Positions 30,432 to 44,912 of a DNA stretch of 64,000 nucleotides are shown here, piece after piece. A model generated the notes under the pieces. That model searched no databases. It had not been told where the DNA came from and saw only the letters and a list, made by a program, of their open reading frames with translations. The stretch covers positions 214,941 through 278,940 of the forward strand of contig JAMDHS010000019.1 of assembly GCA_029717555.1 (NCBI GenBank). Reading direction: 5' to 3'. How positions within the stretch are numbered: position 1 is the stretch's first letter; each line of letters opens with the position of its first letter. The DNA is from Peribolospora baueri (taxonomy: Eukaryota; Basidiomycota; Peribolosporomycetes; Peribolosporales; Peribolosporaceae). The translations under genes and the position numbers were made by a program.

Positions 30432-32625
30432 CTACGCGCCCAAGCCGCGCTTCCTCAACGTCGCACGCACATCACCCAGGCCTTCCAATTTCCCCTGTGC
30501 AACGACAGTGGCCTGCCCATTTCCAAGACCATAGTTAAGCGGCTGGGACGAGGCGGCGACGCTACTGGGACGGAGGACGCGAGAGGCGACCCGACGGAGC
30601 GTCGACAAGTCGACCTGGTCGATGCGCTCGCACATCTCTTCCACGCTAACCTTGCGTCCGTGCACCTGCACTTGGCGACCCAAGTCCTCCACTTCTACGA
30701 GACGTGATTCGCTAAAGGAGGCCATCAGACGGAGGACATGGAGTGAGTTAGGATGGCCATTCAACTGCTCCCGCGACCATAGATGAAAGAAAGGGATGGC
30801 AAGCGAAGGACACTCACAGCGCCATCACGAGGCTACTCTTCAACTGATTCTTCGCCCGGTTCAGCTCCGACTGCGTGACGCCACCCTTGTAGTCACCGGT
30901 GAGCAGCTCGAGTTGATGGGCGATGACGTCGACGATGGAACCATTGAATTGGGGCGAGACGCTAGCGGAGATACCGAACAAGCCCGAGTCGGCATAGACG
31001 TGGTGGAAGGCCGCGCAGTAGTCCACGGCATAGAACTGGTTGAGGACGTTGGTGTACAGGCGCGAATACATGCCTTTGCCCGGTCCCCCCGCCGAGAAAC
31101 TGCCCCCCCCACCGAGGAGGGTGTGCAGCGTCGCGAGCGCGTAGATGTCGTCATCGTGGATGCCGAGTCCCTCGAAAGCAACGTACACGTGCGTAAATTC
31201 GAGTTCCGAGTTCTCCATGTACAGCTCGCCGCCCGTGTACCGCGCCCTCGCCGCTGCCAACTCTTCAAATGTTGCTGGCGGAGCGACGTTCTCCGCGTCG
31301 ACGCCTGGCGGTGTTGGAGAGGAAGAGGACAGAAACGATGCGGCAGCGGTGGAAAGAGACTTAAAGGGCGAACTGGCTTTGGGGGTCACTGACGGGGCAG
31401 AGGAGGGCAGAGGCCGAGAAGGAGATTGCCGAGAGACCGAAGCGGCTGCACCGGGAGAGGATGAAACCGAAGTACCCTTCATGCTGCCGAAGAGTTTCTC
31501 GCTCAACTCAACGAGTTTCCCATGAGAGACGCCGGCACCAGCCACGACGATCCGCTCCGGTCGGTACCACATCTGCACAAATTCTCGGATCCGGTCCACG
31601 TCCATCTCGTCGAGGTTCTCGGCGGGGCACAGCAACGGGTTGCCGAGGGTGTTGCCCTGGAAGGCGACGTGGTGCATTACTTCCGGAAGGATCATCTCCG
31701 GTTTTGACCAGATCTCGGAGATCTCGTACGCCGCTGCGGCTCGCTGAGCCTCAAGCTCTGCTGGGAGCAGAGAGGGGTTGAGGATGGTGTCGGCAATAAG
31801 GGAGAGTACCTGGGGCAAGTCCTGGTTGAACATGGACGATTGGTACATGATCGTCTCCCTGGAAGACGAGCACATGACGTTGCCTCCGAGGGCTTCGATC
31901 TCCTTTGTCATCTGCTCGACAGTGCGGTTGGTGGTGCTCTGGAGAGAGGGCGGCGAGGATTAGGTGAGCGAGCAGCGAACGGTGTTCAGAAAGCACTAAG
32001 ATGGACTCACCTTAAATGCTAGTCGATCCAACAAATGAGAGACGCCAGCATGCCGCTCGTCTTCGTAGCGCGATCCCGCATCAACATAGACACCGACAGC
32101 GGAAAAGTGGCCGGGCGTCTCCTCAGTGGCGACGCGCACTTTGTTCGGGAGTGTGGTGACGTTAATCAGAGACGAGCTGGGGATGCTCTGTAGAGGTGTA
32201 GAGGGAACCGCAAATAGAGTAAAAATCGAGCAGCAATGAAAGAGGCAAAATATAGATAAGTAAATGGTAGGTATCGCCAGGAAAAGGAAAATTCGGTAGA
32301 GATGGATGGTCTGTCAGGACGACTACGTCACTGGACGCGCACCGTTACTCACATCGCCAAGATCAACAGGGGTCGAATACGCTCTTCGAGGCAGATCCTG
32401 TCCAAGCCTAGACAGAGCAGCCGTTGCAGATGGCGATGTCCTCACTACCTTTGCGCTGCTGTTCGTGATGGCCTTGCCGCCAAGCGCGTTGGAGCCGGGC
32501 CTCGAACTGCTGTGTGCTGCCGTTGCGGCGGCAGCTGTCAATGCCCTTGCGGTCGTCTGAGGAGAGACAACTGTCCGTGAGAGAGTTGCAGGGTTAAGGC
32601 GGGATAGTGAGAGAGGCGTCTTCAT
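30432..32625 (-). CDS. MAS2: Mitochondrial processing peptidase subunit alpha (MPP-alpha)
   Basis: MPP-alpha pairs with MPP-beta in the matrix and binds presequences for removal. Exons run from ATG 32625. The Ala/Ser/Arg-rich presequence ends near RRAYSTPV. Then come SIPSSSLINVTTLPNKVRVATEE, GVYVDAGSRYEDE and HAGVSHLLDRLAFKST, followed by the main exon with MTKEIEALGGNVMCSSSRETIMYQ. The protease HxxEH motif is replaced by HLLDR, as expected for the non-catalytic alpha subunit. The Gly-rich loop LLGGGGSFSAGGPGKGM, which contacts substrate, is present, as is SRLYTNVLNQF. A Ser/Pro/Ala-rich insertion of about 70 residues (31290-31490) interrupts the domain. The last exon ends at TAG 30432. It is divergent from ERJ5 with 191 bp between starts. 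Confidence 0.95.
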
Positions 32626-32816
32626 GATGAAGGAGTGGCGAGGCAGTGAATGGTGTGCCGGGTTCGTCTTGGAGGTGTGGATGGATGACGAGGGCAAGAA
32701 GAAGGACACGGCTTGCTGCGGCAAGGTCCGTCTGCCGGCCCTTCTTCTGACGCCCAGCGTCGAACCCAACATCAGCCTCTCCATCCCTCGACCACTCTTT
32801 AACAGCTGCCGTGCAG
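32626..32816. promoter_or_regulatory. Compact divergent promoter MAS2 / ERJ5
   Basis: Only 191 bp separate the two start codons, so both promoters and both leaders must be packed here. No clear TATA or E-box seen. Confidence 0.45.
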
Positions 32817-34306
32817 ATGAGGGGCGTGCGCATTCTCACATTTGTCCTTCCGCTGCTGCTGCTGCTGGCCGGCTCTGCTAGGGTGGTTCTTGCTTGGGAC
32901 AAGTTTGACCATGAGGTAAGCGAGCGGGCTCGCTTGCGCAGCAGGAGGGGGACCCCCGGTTTGTTTTTCTATCCCATTGTTCACAAGTCTGACCAAAACT
33001 ACACTCTTTTCCATGTATTTGGCTTCTCAGATCTTTGATTTGCAGTCCCAGCTAGAGGTGGCGGAAGGGAAGGGCACGACGTTTTATTCCTTCATGAACA
33101 TCACCCAAAAGGCGACAACGCAAGAAATTGAGAGGGCTTTCAAGAAGAGGGGTCGCCAGCTACAGTGAGTGTCCATCTTGCACCGCCCTGGGGCCCTTAC
33201 GGAAACGTGAGAGTGCTTGACGCTTTCTTTTTTCATACCACGTGCATCTCACTTTTGTTGACGACGCGATCCCCCAAACCAACCCGATTTCGTCTTCCCT
33301 CGCAGCCCTGACAAAAACCGAGGCGTCAAGAACGCCCACGACCGCTTCGCAAGGCTGGGAGTGGTTGCAAACATTCTTCGCAAGAGAGAGCTACGAGAGA
33401 AGTACGATTTCGTGAGTACGCGTAATCGTCCTTGGAAGCGGACTGGTCGGAGCCGAGATCAAGCCTGGTTGTTCGCAGCCTCCCTTCGCGGGTGTGCGTG
33501 CTGATGTTTCCTCGCTTTGATCAACCCTAAAGTTCCACGACAATGGCTTCCCTCGCTGGCGTGGCACCGGCTACTACTACTCCCGCTTCCGCCCCGGCTT
33601 GGGCACAGTGGTAGTCTTCCTATGTCTGGTCACCTCCCTCATCCAACTGCTCGTTCAACACATCACATACCGACAGGACCTAGCGCGCATCTCGCGCATC
33701 CTCACGGCCGCGCGTTTCGTTGCTTGGGGACCTCGCTTCACGCCTCAGAAGGGACGCAAGAAGGTCCGCGTGCCGGCCAACGGCTTCCCAGGCATGCCCG
33801 CGCCGGCGACGGTAGGAGTTGAGCTGAGCCCGGAGAAGAGCAAGGAGGCCCTCCAAGCTGCTGCAGCGGGTGTCGAGTACGAGTACAGAGGAAGGCCTCT
33901 GACTTGTATGGTGGAGGGCGAGAAGGTATTCGTGGTGAACGAGGAGGATGGCGAGGAGTGGGAACTCGACGAGCAAGCGACCACCAAGCCTGGTCTGTTC
34001 ACTACCACTTGGTCGGCCAAGCTCGTCCGATGGGCCGCCGATAGGACCGTCTGCGCGGGTTTGCGGAGGGCGGGACTCATTAAGGAAAGCCAAGGGTTAG
34101 GCGAGGAGGAAGAAGAGGAGCAAGTGGAAGAGGAGCAAGTCAGCGAAACCGTCTCCACCTCCACCCCAGCCGATTCTGACCGTAACGCGACAGGCGAGAG
34201 CGGCACATCGACGCCTGTCCAGGGCAACGGCAACGGCAAACCGTCCTCCTCCGCCGTCTCGAAATCTCGTGCCGCGAAGAAGCGCAAGGGGGGTAAGCGA
34301 AAGTGA
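32817..34306 (+). CDS. ERJ5: ER membrane J-domain protein (Erj5-like)
   Basis: A type of Hsp40 in the ER membrane that recruits BiP/Kar2 through a lumenal J domain. ATG 32817 opens a clear signal peptide ([19 protein letters not shown], then WDKFDHE). Four exons follow. The J domain is [30 protein letters not shown], then a splice that completes the HPD motif (CA joined to C CCT GAC), then [59 protein letters not shown] precedes a transmembrane helix [18 protein letters not shown]. The C-terminal part is probably cytosolic: it has [14 protein letters not shown], an acidic Glu-rich run near 34100, and a Lys/Arg-rich end KKRKGGKRK. Architecture and motif order match fungal Erj5. Confidence 0.92.
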
Positions 34307-34858
34307 AGGCTGAGCGAGGGGGAGCGGAAGCGCGGGCTCCCCTTCCTCTCATCGTCGAGGTCTCGCGAGCTGTCGTACGTAGCATACATACCTCGTTGGA
34401 CCTGAATAGACATGTCGTCGCACGGACTTTCTGCTCTCTTCCCTCTCTCTGAGTTGACCGACGGTTCATTGCGAAAGGAATAAAGGCAGAGCCCCGCGAG
34501 GGCGTGCTCTATGTTTTGCGTCGCAGACGGTCTATGATACGACCTAAAGACCCCGTACGTCGTACATACATGTATAAACGGAAGCTTCCACCTTCCTTCC
34601 TTCGTTCCGCCGGAATGCCCTCCGCTTGCTCGAATGACGTGGTGCACAGTTCCAGATCCTTAGAAGAAGAAGTGAACGAGCGAGCGGACGATAATATGGC
34701 AAAAAGAGAGGCAGGGTAGGGTGTGTGCCTGTCTCCCCACATCACCCTCTCACGCAGACATCAGATCCAGCACATGTATCCCGCCTGCGCCGGTCAGCTC
34801 CATCCACGGATCGACCCCTCGATCAACCGATCCAACTGTTTGATCGTGAACGGCCAAG
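34307..34858. other. Convergent 3' intergenic region ERJ5 / IDH1
   Basis: About 550 bp between two convergent genes. AT-richer stretches (34380-34560, with GGAATAAAGG near 34477) could hold polyadenylation signals. No supported gene. Confidence 0.4.
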
Positions 34859-37037
34859 TCAGTTGAGTTCGTTGATGACGGCGGCGGTGAAGTCGGAGGT
34901 CGTGGCGGTGCCTGCCATGTCCGCTGTCCGGACCTTGCCTTCGGCGATGACCTTGTAGACGGCAGCGGCGATGTTGTTAGCCTAAAGGAAAGGGAGAATA
35001 AGTGAGCGGGTTAGAATGGAGGCGAAAGAAGACGGGACTCGCCCCGTTCCATACCACGAGGCCGTTGGCCCGCTCCGAAAGGAAGCGAGTCGAAGGCAAA
35101 CGGATGGGAGTGAAAGCGCACCTGGGCGTCCTCGCCGAGGTGGCGGAGAAGCATGGCAGCAGAAAGGATCATCGCGGCCGGGTTGGCGGCGTTGGTGCCC
35201 ATGATGTCCTTGGCGACGTGTCTACGAAGCAGGATGGCCGAATTGAAAAAGGGTAGGGAGGCGGACGTCCGGTATCAGCAGACAGACAAAAGCAGGAAAC
35301 GGAAAGGAACTTTCCCCCCGACTCGCCGATCTGTCTCCAAACCAACGAACCCGGGCCCAACTACTTCAGCAAGGACTCACCGGCAACCAGGCTCGAAGAG
35401 GGCGTACTCGCGGCCGATGTTGCAGCCCGGTACGATACCAGGACCTCCAACGAGGGCGGCGCCGATGTTGGAGACAATGTTGCCGTACAAGTTGGGCATG
35501 ACCATGACATCGAACTGCTGAGGGCGGGAGACGAGCTGCATGGAACTGTTGTTGTGGAGCGAGATGGTGAGACACACAAGCCACACAAAAAAGGGACAAG
35601 AGTGAGGGCAAGGGAATCTGCTCACGTGTTGTCGACGATCATGTCATCGAACTTGATGCCCGAAGCCTCGTACTCCTTGCCGACCTGGCGGAAAGTGTTG
35701 AGGAAAAGGCCGTCGCCGAGCTTCATGATGTTGGCCTTGTGGACGCAGGTGACCTTCTGCTCGTATTGGAAACGACCGAAAAGAAGATGATCGGGTCGAA
35801 TACCGAAAAGGAGGGAAGCAAGTCGAGGAAGGGCAGAAAGTCAGATCAAGCCAGACACTAGCCAGGCCACCATAAACAGAAGGCTCATACGAACCTTGCG
35901 GCCGTTCTTGAGAGCGAAGTCGAAGGCAAAGCGGGAGATCCGCTCGGCCTTCGCTCGCGTGGAGACCTTGAGAGACTCGACAACGCCAGGGTATGACTGG
36001 AGGGGGGTAGGGATAATCGACATCGAATGAGGCGGAGTACGTTTGAAAAGCCGAGTGAGACGAATGCGATTAGGTCAGAATCGTCGGCGGTAAATTCTAT
36101 TGTGCATACTTCATCCCCCGAGCCAGTGACAAGAGATGAGAAATGGCGCGCAACTCGACCCACCTGGTGCTCGAGACCAGAGTACTCTCCCTCGGTGTTC
36201 TCGCGGATGATGGCAAAGTCGACGTTGTTGTGCCGGGTGGGGTAGCCCTCAAGGGTCTTGCAAAGGACGACGGAAGCGTAGATGTCGAGCTGCTGGCGCA
36301 TAGCAACGTTCCACGAGTTGTGCGAACCGGTGTCGATCGGGGTGTAGAGGATACCTAGAGCGGAATGAAGGTCGAGGAGGAGGATATGAGCAGGGGACCA
36401 TATGGTGTAGGTCCACCACCGGGCGAGCTAGCGATGAGACGTCCGACACTCACCCTTGAGGCCGACCTTGTTCCTCTTAAGGCTCTCCATGGCCTCCTTG
36501 AACAAGTTCTCGCTACCAGTTGTCTCGCCGCTGACGTCGAACTGCTCCCACTCAACGGGCACGTTGGTGGTCTCGAAAATCTCCTTGACGGAGTCGGTGA
36601 TCTCCTTGCCGACACCGTCACCGGGGACCAGCGTCACCGTGTACACGCCACCGTACTTGGTGGCCTGGAAGGAGTGCGGAGGAGACGTACGGAGCACAAT
36701 GTGAGCGAAAGCAGACGGGACAGACTAAAGCTGGAAAGCTCGTCCTGTCCGCTCGTTCAAGAGGGCTCACCCTGGACGTGATTCGCGGCTCCCGCTCGCC
36801 GGCTGCCAAGGTGGTGGCAGGACGGAGGATGTTCTGCACACGGGGCAAGAAAACAGAGAGAGGTAGTGAGCAAGTCGTTATCGAACAGCAGCCTAAGCGG
36901 GCGCCATGACGCGGACGAGCGACGATCATCCTTTCTTCCTCTTCGGGTGAGACGCGCCGACGAGAAGAACGCACCTGAGGGGTGGGGCGGGCGATAGCGG
37001 GGGCGGCCGCGCGAGCGAGGCTCCTGAAGGCGTTCAT
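34859..37037 (-). CDS. IDH1: NAD-dependent isocitrate dehydrogenase subunit 1 (regulatory), mitochondrial
   Basis: Idh1 is the regulatory, AMP-binding subunit of the NAD-isocitrate dehydrogenase octamer of the TCA cycle. The first exon from ATG 37037 encodes a basic presequence ([18 protein letters not shown]). The mature protein begins at [101 protein letters not shown] and [10 protein letters not shown] follow. Then come [61 protein letters not shown] and the end [36 protein letters not shown], the PGVVESLKV block and GGPGIVPG with EPG in place of the catalytic-type [12 protein letters not shown] mark it as Idh1 rather than Idh2. About seven exons. Confidence 0.95.
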
Positions 37038-37384
37038 GGCGAGGGGAAGGGAATAAAGGAGGAGGAGAGGGAAGGATGAAAGTGAAGGAAAGGGAAAGAG
37101 ATGATGATGGAGAGGTGGATGGGAAGGAAGGAAGTTGGCCGAGCGCCCTCGCTTCTCGATACTGGGCGTCGGCTCGCGAGAGAAAAATCGCGCCGGCGAG
37201 TTCCGATCATCCGGGAAGGGAAGGAAGGGCGAAAATGGAAGCGCATACACGGACCGGCCCTTGATCCATCATCCATCCCACTCCATCCCACTCCATCCCA
37301 TCCCATCTCATCCTCATCCATCTTCCCTTCTCCTTCCTCTCTTCACCCTTCTCCTTTCCTCTCCTCGCCGTCCCCGCCCCCGCC
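37038..37384. promoter_or_regulatory. Shared divergent promoter of IDH1 and IDH2
   Basis: A 347-bp interval between the start codons of the two subunits of one enzyme. The IDH1 side is purine-rich on the plus strand (37040-37130), which is a pyrimidine-rich leader for IDH1. The IDH2 side has a CATCC/CACTC-type repeat at about 37264-37326 and a pyrimidine-rich tract up to the ATG. No CCAAT box (HAP complex) was found by eye. Confidence 0.6.
37264..37326 (+). repeat. CATCC-type imperfect repeat in the IDH2 leader
   Basis: Repeated ATCCCACTCC and ATCCC units spanning about 60 bp directly upstream of the IDH2 start. Because the repeat is pyrimidine-rich it may be part of the core promoter or 5' UTR. 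Confidence 0.75.
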
Positions 37385-39377
<1,993 letters not shown>

Positions 39378-41884
39378 GGAGTCCGCGAGCTAGCTTCCTG
39401 GTGGGCTGGGCGGCGAACGGGGCAGCCGGAGGAGTGCGGACCGAAGAGCGGTATCGTTCGAGATGGGAGGGCGCCTCTCCTTAGCGTCCTCGCTCACGCG
39501 GATGGGGGAAGATCCGACCCGGTGGTAGCCGGTCAGGACGGATAGACTAGACCTGAATGAAGTCTTTTTCTTCACCCGCCTTATCCTTCCCTCCTTTCTT
39601 CCTTATCGTCCTTTTCTCTTCCTGCCCCTCCCCTCCCCTTCTGCCCTCCGCCCCGGACTCCTCCTCTTCTTGTAAAACCCGGACGCCGATGGGGGGGCAT
39701 GATGGGGGTCGGACGTCCACGTCGTACAATAGATGCTCTTTGGACGCGGTTTGCCTTACACTACCGGGACTGATCGATCGAACTGCGGGACGTGTGTGGT
39801 TGGTTGTTGTTTTTTTTGTCGATCCGGCTCTTGTTGGATGCATTCGGGCGACTGAAGGGAAGGAAGGGTTGCGTAAACGTCGAGGCGGCTCAGGCCGAGC
39901 GAGGCAGGCAGCCCTCGCTCGCCTCGGCAGGCCTCGGCTGGCGCTTGCTTGGCGACAACGGCCCGGCCAGTCCGGCTCGGCCACTCGCGCACTCCCGAGG
40001 CCGAGCGCGGCCGCCAAACTTGGATCGGCTCTTCCTTCCTTCCATCCGTCGCGTGGGCGTCGATCGATTTATCGATCGACATTCGACCCTGCGTCGCCTC
40101 GAGCTGCGGGCGGGTTGAGAGGAGGAAGCCATGGCGGCCTGTGAAAGGTGAAAGGTTGGGGAGCTGCCTGCAATGCGAGGAAACGGCATGCACGTTACGG
40201 TTACGTTTGTGCGCAGGGAGTCTTCAACGTTGACGACGCCAAGGCGATCGCTACGTTCGTTCGTAGTTGCATGGCCTCGCCCCGGGCCCCGATCCCAGCA
40301 TCCAATCTTGCGAGGGACGAGGAACGGAGGGAAGAAAGGACAAGGGAAGAACGGGGTGGGTGACGAGGATGGAGGCGGGAAGGGGAGGCGGGCGTAAGGG
40401 CGAACCGACAACATCACATCGTCTCAGAGGTCATCACTACGCCCTCGGACGGGCCCGACGGACGGACGGGGCTTCGAAAGCACATCACCTTGCGTCCCTG
40501 GAGGCTGTGGGTGGAGGCGGTGGGTGGAGCGAGCGGGAGCGCGTGACGGGCGGACGAGGGACGCGTCCCGACGCGACGTCGCCGGAGCCAACCGGAGCAT
40601 CGGTTAAGACCGATGGGAGCTGATGGCGCCTTCTCCGGGACTTGCTTTTCGCTTGCTTTTCTTTCTTCCTTCCTTCCTTTTCTATCGATGGCGCTCTTCT
40701 TCGCCTTCCCCGGATTCTCTACGGGCAGCGGCAGCGGCCGTGCAGTAAGAGCGATACGTGCGACTGTCCGTGCTGTGCTGACTGGAAGCAACGAACACGC
40801 GAGGAAAAAGGGTGTTTAGCTGGCAAAATGGTTCCACCAACCTCGGGACGTCGGTTGTGGGTTGCGGGTCGTGCGGGCTCGGAAAGGGAGGATGACAACA
40901 AGGACGGTGATCGGCGTGAAGGTGAAGAGAAGGAAGTGCAATGCGCTCGAATGGTCAAGCCGCCTCGCCTCGTGTCCTCCTCTCCTCTCCTCTCCTCTCC
41001 TGGTCGCAAAAGTAGTGCGCCTCCCGACGGAACACGAGTTGGGCGCTGTCGCTGAGATGGAAGGAGGTTGTCGAGCGGTGTTCTACTAAGGAGCGAGCGA
41101 GGGAGCGAGAAAGAAAGAGAGGGAAAGAGGAGCCGTCGCTAGGCTACGCTACCGAGCGTCCCTCCTCCGCTTTTGGTCGTCCTCGTCGTTCTCCTACCAC
41201 AACAACATACATCATCGACACCGACCTCATCCACCCTCGACCACCACCACCACCCTCACCCTTGCCCCACCTGTCCTTCCTCCGCCGGCGGAACCCCCTC
41301 GTACAGGCCACCGTGTGCCCCTCCTTTGTCGACGCCGCCCAGGCACGCCGAGTCTCCCACCTCGAGCCTGAGGCAGTGCGAGTCACAACCCCCATAGCGG
41401 CGCAGACAACGTAAACAACAATAACACCTCGCCCCACCGCCCCACCGGCCCTCGACAAGCAACGCCGAACGACGCAGGCCGACCAATACCACAACACACG
41501 GATACCTTCGACATACAAAGCCTCTCTCTTGCATTTTCTCGCTTTTTTCACACCTCTTCACACTTCTACGGCCGTCTATGTCTTACCTCTGATTATTTCA
41601 CGATCGGTACCGCTTACCTCTCATATGCAAATACCCCCCTTGTCCCGACCCCAACCCGACTCGGCCTGTACCGCCCCCACCACGCTCTCCTCGCTTCTCA
41701 CAAACAATACAACACCCGACGCCATTCCACGTCCCTCTGCCCCTTAGCCGCCTTTTTCCCCGTCTCTCTGCTCTCTCTCGTCCCACAACACATTCATCCC
41801 TCCAACACTCTTTTCGTCCCCGGCTTTCTCTCGTCGTCCACATCAATCCACTGGCCACCACGATTTTTTTTCCACTCCGTCACC
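39378..41884. other. 2.5-kb intergenic region between IDH2 and the 41.9-kb gene
   Basis: No gene supported. It holds a perfect 10-bp inverted repeat with a 2-bp spacer at 40059-40080, and a CTCTC pentamer repeat at about 40976-41001. From about 41170 to 41880 the plus strand is a long C/T/A-rich, G-poor tract that looks like the promoter and leader of the next gene. Frames in this region are Arg-rich or Ser/Pro-rich with no domain. A non-coding RNA or long 5' UTR cannot be excluded. Confidence 0.4.
40059..40080. repeat. Perfect inverted repeat GTCGATCGAT / ATCGATCGAC
   Basis: Two 10-bp arms, exact reverse complements, separated by TT. It could form a small hairpin or be a dimeric protein-binding site. 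Its position in a long intergenic region gives no further clue. Confidence 0.85.
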
Positions 41885-44454
41885 ATGTATCGATCTCGCA
41901 CGACACAATCCTCGTCCCAAACAGCGACCGCTCTGGCTCTCTCCTCCGTCGCCGCTTCGGCGGCCGCGTACGCCGCCTCTTCGGCCCACTATGCCTCCTA
42001 CACTCAGCAGTCAGCTAGCACGCTCAACCGAGGGCGAGAGACGCTGGGCTCCCTTGATGCCAACATTCTCACCACCACCCTTCCCTTCCGTCCCTCTTCC
42101 CCAACTGCCAAGCCGACGTCCGGCAGCATGCCATCCTCTTCCTCCGCTGTCCCCTCCACTGCCACCGTCCATCTTGAAAACAAGTACGCCAAGTCGAGGA
42201 CAGCCAGCGTGAAGGGAAAAGGGATCGCGAAGCGGTCCAGTACGACCGGCGAAGCCGTCGACGTCAGCAACCCCGCTGGTCGTGGTAGCGAACATCCGAC
42301 ACTGCCCCTCCCCGCCTCTTCGGAAGCGCTCAGAGAGGCGGACACGGAGCCTGTCGAACCGTGAGTGGGCCGTCCTCTCTTCCTTTGTCCTCGTCCGCTC
42401 GGCTTCGCCCACCACGGACAACGGGGCGGCGGTCGTCTTTGTCAGTGCGCGTCGAGACGCGTCAACTGCGGCCTGATCGGTGCCTGGCGGGCTTGTTTCC
42501 AGGTGACCGACGCTGACCCTGCCTCCCCTTCTCGCCCACCCACTGTTCCTTGCCCCCGATCCCCTTCCTGAAAAAAAAAGACCGCTTCTTTCTCCGACCG
42601 GTATTGACTCGACTCTCCAGGCCGCTTTCTCCGCCAAGCATTACCAACTCCTTGACAATTGTAGGAGGTGGGAGCGCTATGCGAGCAAAGTCAAGGCGAA
42701 GGTGAGAGGGGCGCGTGGCCACGTCCAATGGATCAGGTCCGTCGCTGAGAGAAGCTGCACCTCTGTTCTGCTTTCTTTTCATGCGGCTCGGCTTCCCTCT
42801 CCGCCGCACATACCCTTCCGTCAGGCCGATGCTCTAGAGGCCGAAAACGGTCGTCTCCGCGCTCTAGTAGCCCAGCAGGAACAACAAATCCAGTCGCTGG
42901 TCGAAAGCAGCACGAATTTCAGCATGCTTGCCGACGTAGAGCAGACGGATCTGTTCGCCGATCACCCGGGCTTTGTCGCCATGTCGAGCCCAAAACCACG
43001 CTCACGACCCGCTTCGGTCGTCTTCTCAATAGGCTCTGCTGGCCCACTAGCCGCCGCCGCTCCCGGTCTGGAGCTCCATCAGTCCAGGCGGTTGCTCCAG
43101 TTCCACGCCCATTCGTCTTCCAGCTCGAAGAAGCGCGATAGCCAGAGTTTTTTAGCAGACATGGGCGGTGCTTCGCGCGAGGACAGCAGCTGCTGCTCCA
43201 AAACGCTTTGCGATCACGAGCAGTTCGACCATCGCGGCGTCGACAAGGGCGTCTCGAGCAGTCCGGCTCGCAGTAGCTACTGCGAGAAGCGCCAGAGAGA
43301 GGAGGGCGAAGAGGTGGAGGAGGACGAAGCTGCGGACGCGGACGTCGAGATGCAGCTCGCCGCCGCGTCCGGTTCCGGTTCAGGGCCGCGACGGTTGGAC
43401 GGCTATTTCCCGTTGGACAAGCAGACTGTCAGTCCCGTCACCGCCGCCGTGTCCGCCCTCGGCATCGGGCGCAGGTCCTGCGCCGCGAACGACAGCGGCG
43501 GAGAGAAGGAGAGAGCACCGAGGTTGAACGGGCTAAAACGTCAGAGTCCGTCGGCGTCTGATTCGACGTCGTCTTTGCCGACGCAAGCCCGCAAACGTAG
43601 GTCCAAGACCAGTATCGGCTTGGCCGCCGGTGCCGGTGCCGGTGCCGGGGCCGGGACCGGGACCGCTGGCGCTCTCGGCAACGGGTCGCCTCCTACCCTC
43701 AGATCGAGAGCGGGCTCGACGGCGAGGAGGCCTCCATCCCGATCCGGGCCCCGCGCGTCGGGCGGAGCGCAGTCTCTAGGTCGGGCAGAGGGACGTAGGC
43801 TGAGAAGCGGAAGCGTGCATGGCGCGATTCCCCAGGTCAAGGACGACCTGTTTAACGCGCCGTCCCCGAGTCTCGCTCCGACCACTCAGTCGTCGGGTCT
43901 TCCAGGCTTGGCGACGGCGCCGACGGCGGCGCCGACGTCGACACCGGCGTATGCGTCCGCGGACGAGATCTTCGACGAGGAAGCCTACAACCAACGCGTC
44001 GCCCACCGGCGCCTTTATGCAAAGCTCAAGGAAGAGCTGACCAGTGACGAGCTGGCTAAATTCGAGAAATGTGAGTTGGGTGGCACAGAAGGGGGACTCT
44101 TGGCTTCGTCCACCGCCGCGTTTTCGTTCTCCCCTCTCGCGTTTGCTTCTCTTTCACCGCCGGTCAAGGTTCCTGAAGTAGAAGTGGAAGGTCGCCGGCT
44201 GACGCGCTCCTCCCTGTCCGTCCTCTCTTCTGTCCTTTCCGCGGCCTCTTGCTCCCTTCCTCCGGCACTCGGACGTAGACGTCCACCGCTACGACGCGTT
44301 GGAGATTCCCCTCGACGGTCCACGAGGGCTTATCAATAGAGTCAAGAAGCTCTTGCTCCTTACCGACCCCACGCTCCAACATCGTCCGGCTCAGTACAAG
44401 CTGCGCAGAAGCCTAGCGAGAGAGTTTGAGGCCGTCGTCAGGATGGACGTTTGA
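41885..44454 (+). CDS. Unrecognised fungal protein with coiled coil and conserved-looking C-terminus
   Basis: Not recognised. ATG 41885 opens a Ser/Ala-rich N-terminus with a weakly hydrophobic Ala patch (ALALSSVAASAAAYAASSAHYASY). Exon 1 ends at GTGAGT near 42361. Next is AAFSAKHYQLLDNCRRWERYASKVKAK, then the coiled-coil stretch ADALEAENGRLRALVAQQEQQIQSLVES. A long Ser/Arg/Gly-rich disordered part follows, with a Gly-Ala repeat (about 43625-43665) and basic patches such as ARKRRSKTS that could be nuclear localisation signals. Near the end EEAYNQRVAHRRLYAKLKEELTSDELAKFEK leads by a splice to YDALEIPLDGPRGLINRVKKLLLL and REFEAVVRMDV. The last about 80 residues look folded and are the best part for a search. 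Exon boundaries near 42.6-42.8 kb and 44.07-44.28 kb are approximate. Confidence 0.65.
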
Positions 44455-44912
44455 GGCGCCTGGTCTGGTCGGGGTCGGATTTCGCGTATCTGGTCTTGTT
44501 CACGTTACATCTGGTCGTGCGAATTGTATCTGTGTGCTTAGGCGCTGGAAGTCTGGTAGCTTGCGATGCTCGCTCGGGCTGGGCAAGCCGTGGCAGAGTT
44601 GACCGATCGGCGACGTCCGTATTTCTGGCCGCCATCCGGGAAGTGAACCGTGCGCGACTGCAAGGGTCGATGTGCCGGCGGCCCCAATCACTTCAGTGAA
44701 CTACGACTCCCAACCGCCAAGAGCATCCCGGTTGGCTTCCCTGGTTTGGCTCGTTTATGCTGTCGACGCCGCCTCTTGCTTTGGTATCCAGACTCGCCCG
44801 ACCTCCCTTCTTCCTCTCCACCCCACCCTTGTCCACGCTCGCCGCTCTCTGCCGCCCACACGCGCGCCTGCTCGCCTGTTTCCACACCCACTCTTATTCT
44901 ACTATCACCACC
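44455..44912. promoter_or_regulatory. Tandem intergenic region upstream of the kelch gene
   Basis: About 460 bp. The distal part is mixed; the part next to the start (44790-44912) is rich in C and T with a CTATCACCACC context before ATG. No specific motif recognised. Confidence 0.35.

Noticed and set aside
33745-34647. 300-residue minus-strand frame
   Set aside because: Antisense to the ERJ5 last exon and running into its 3' flank; Ser-rich without domain.
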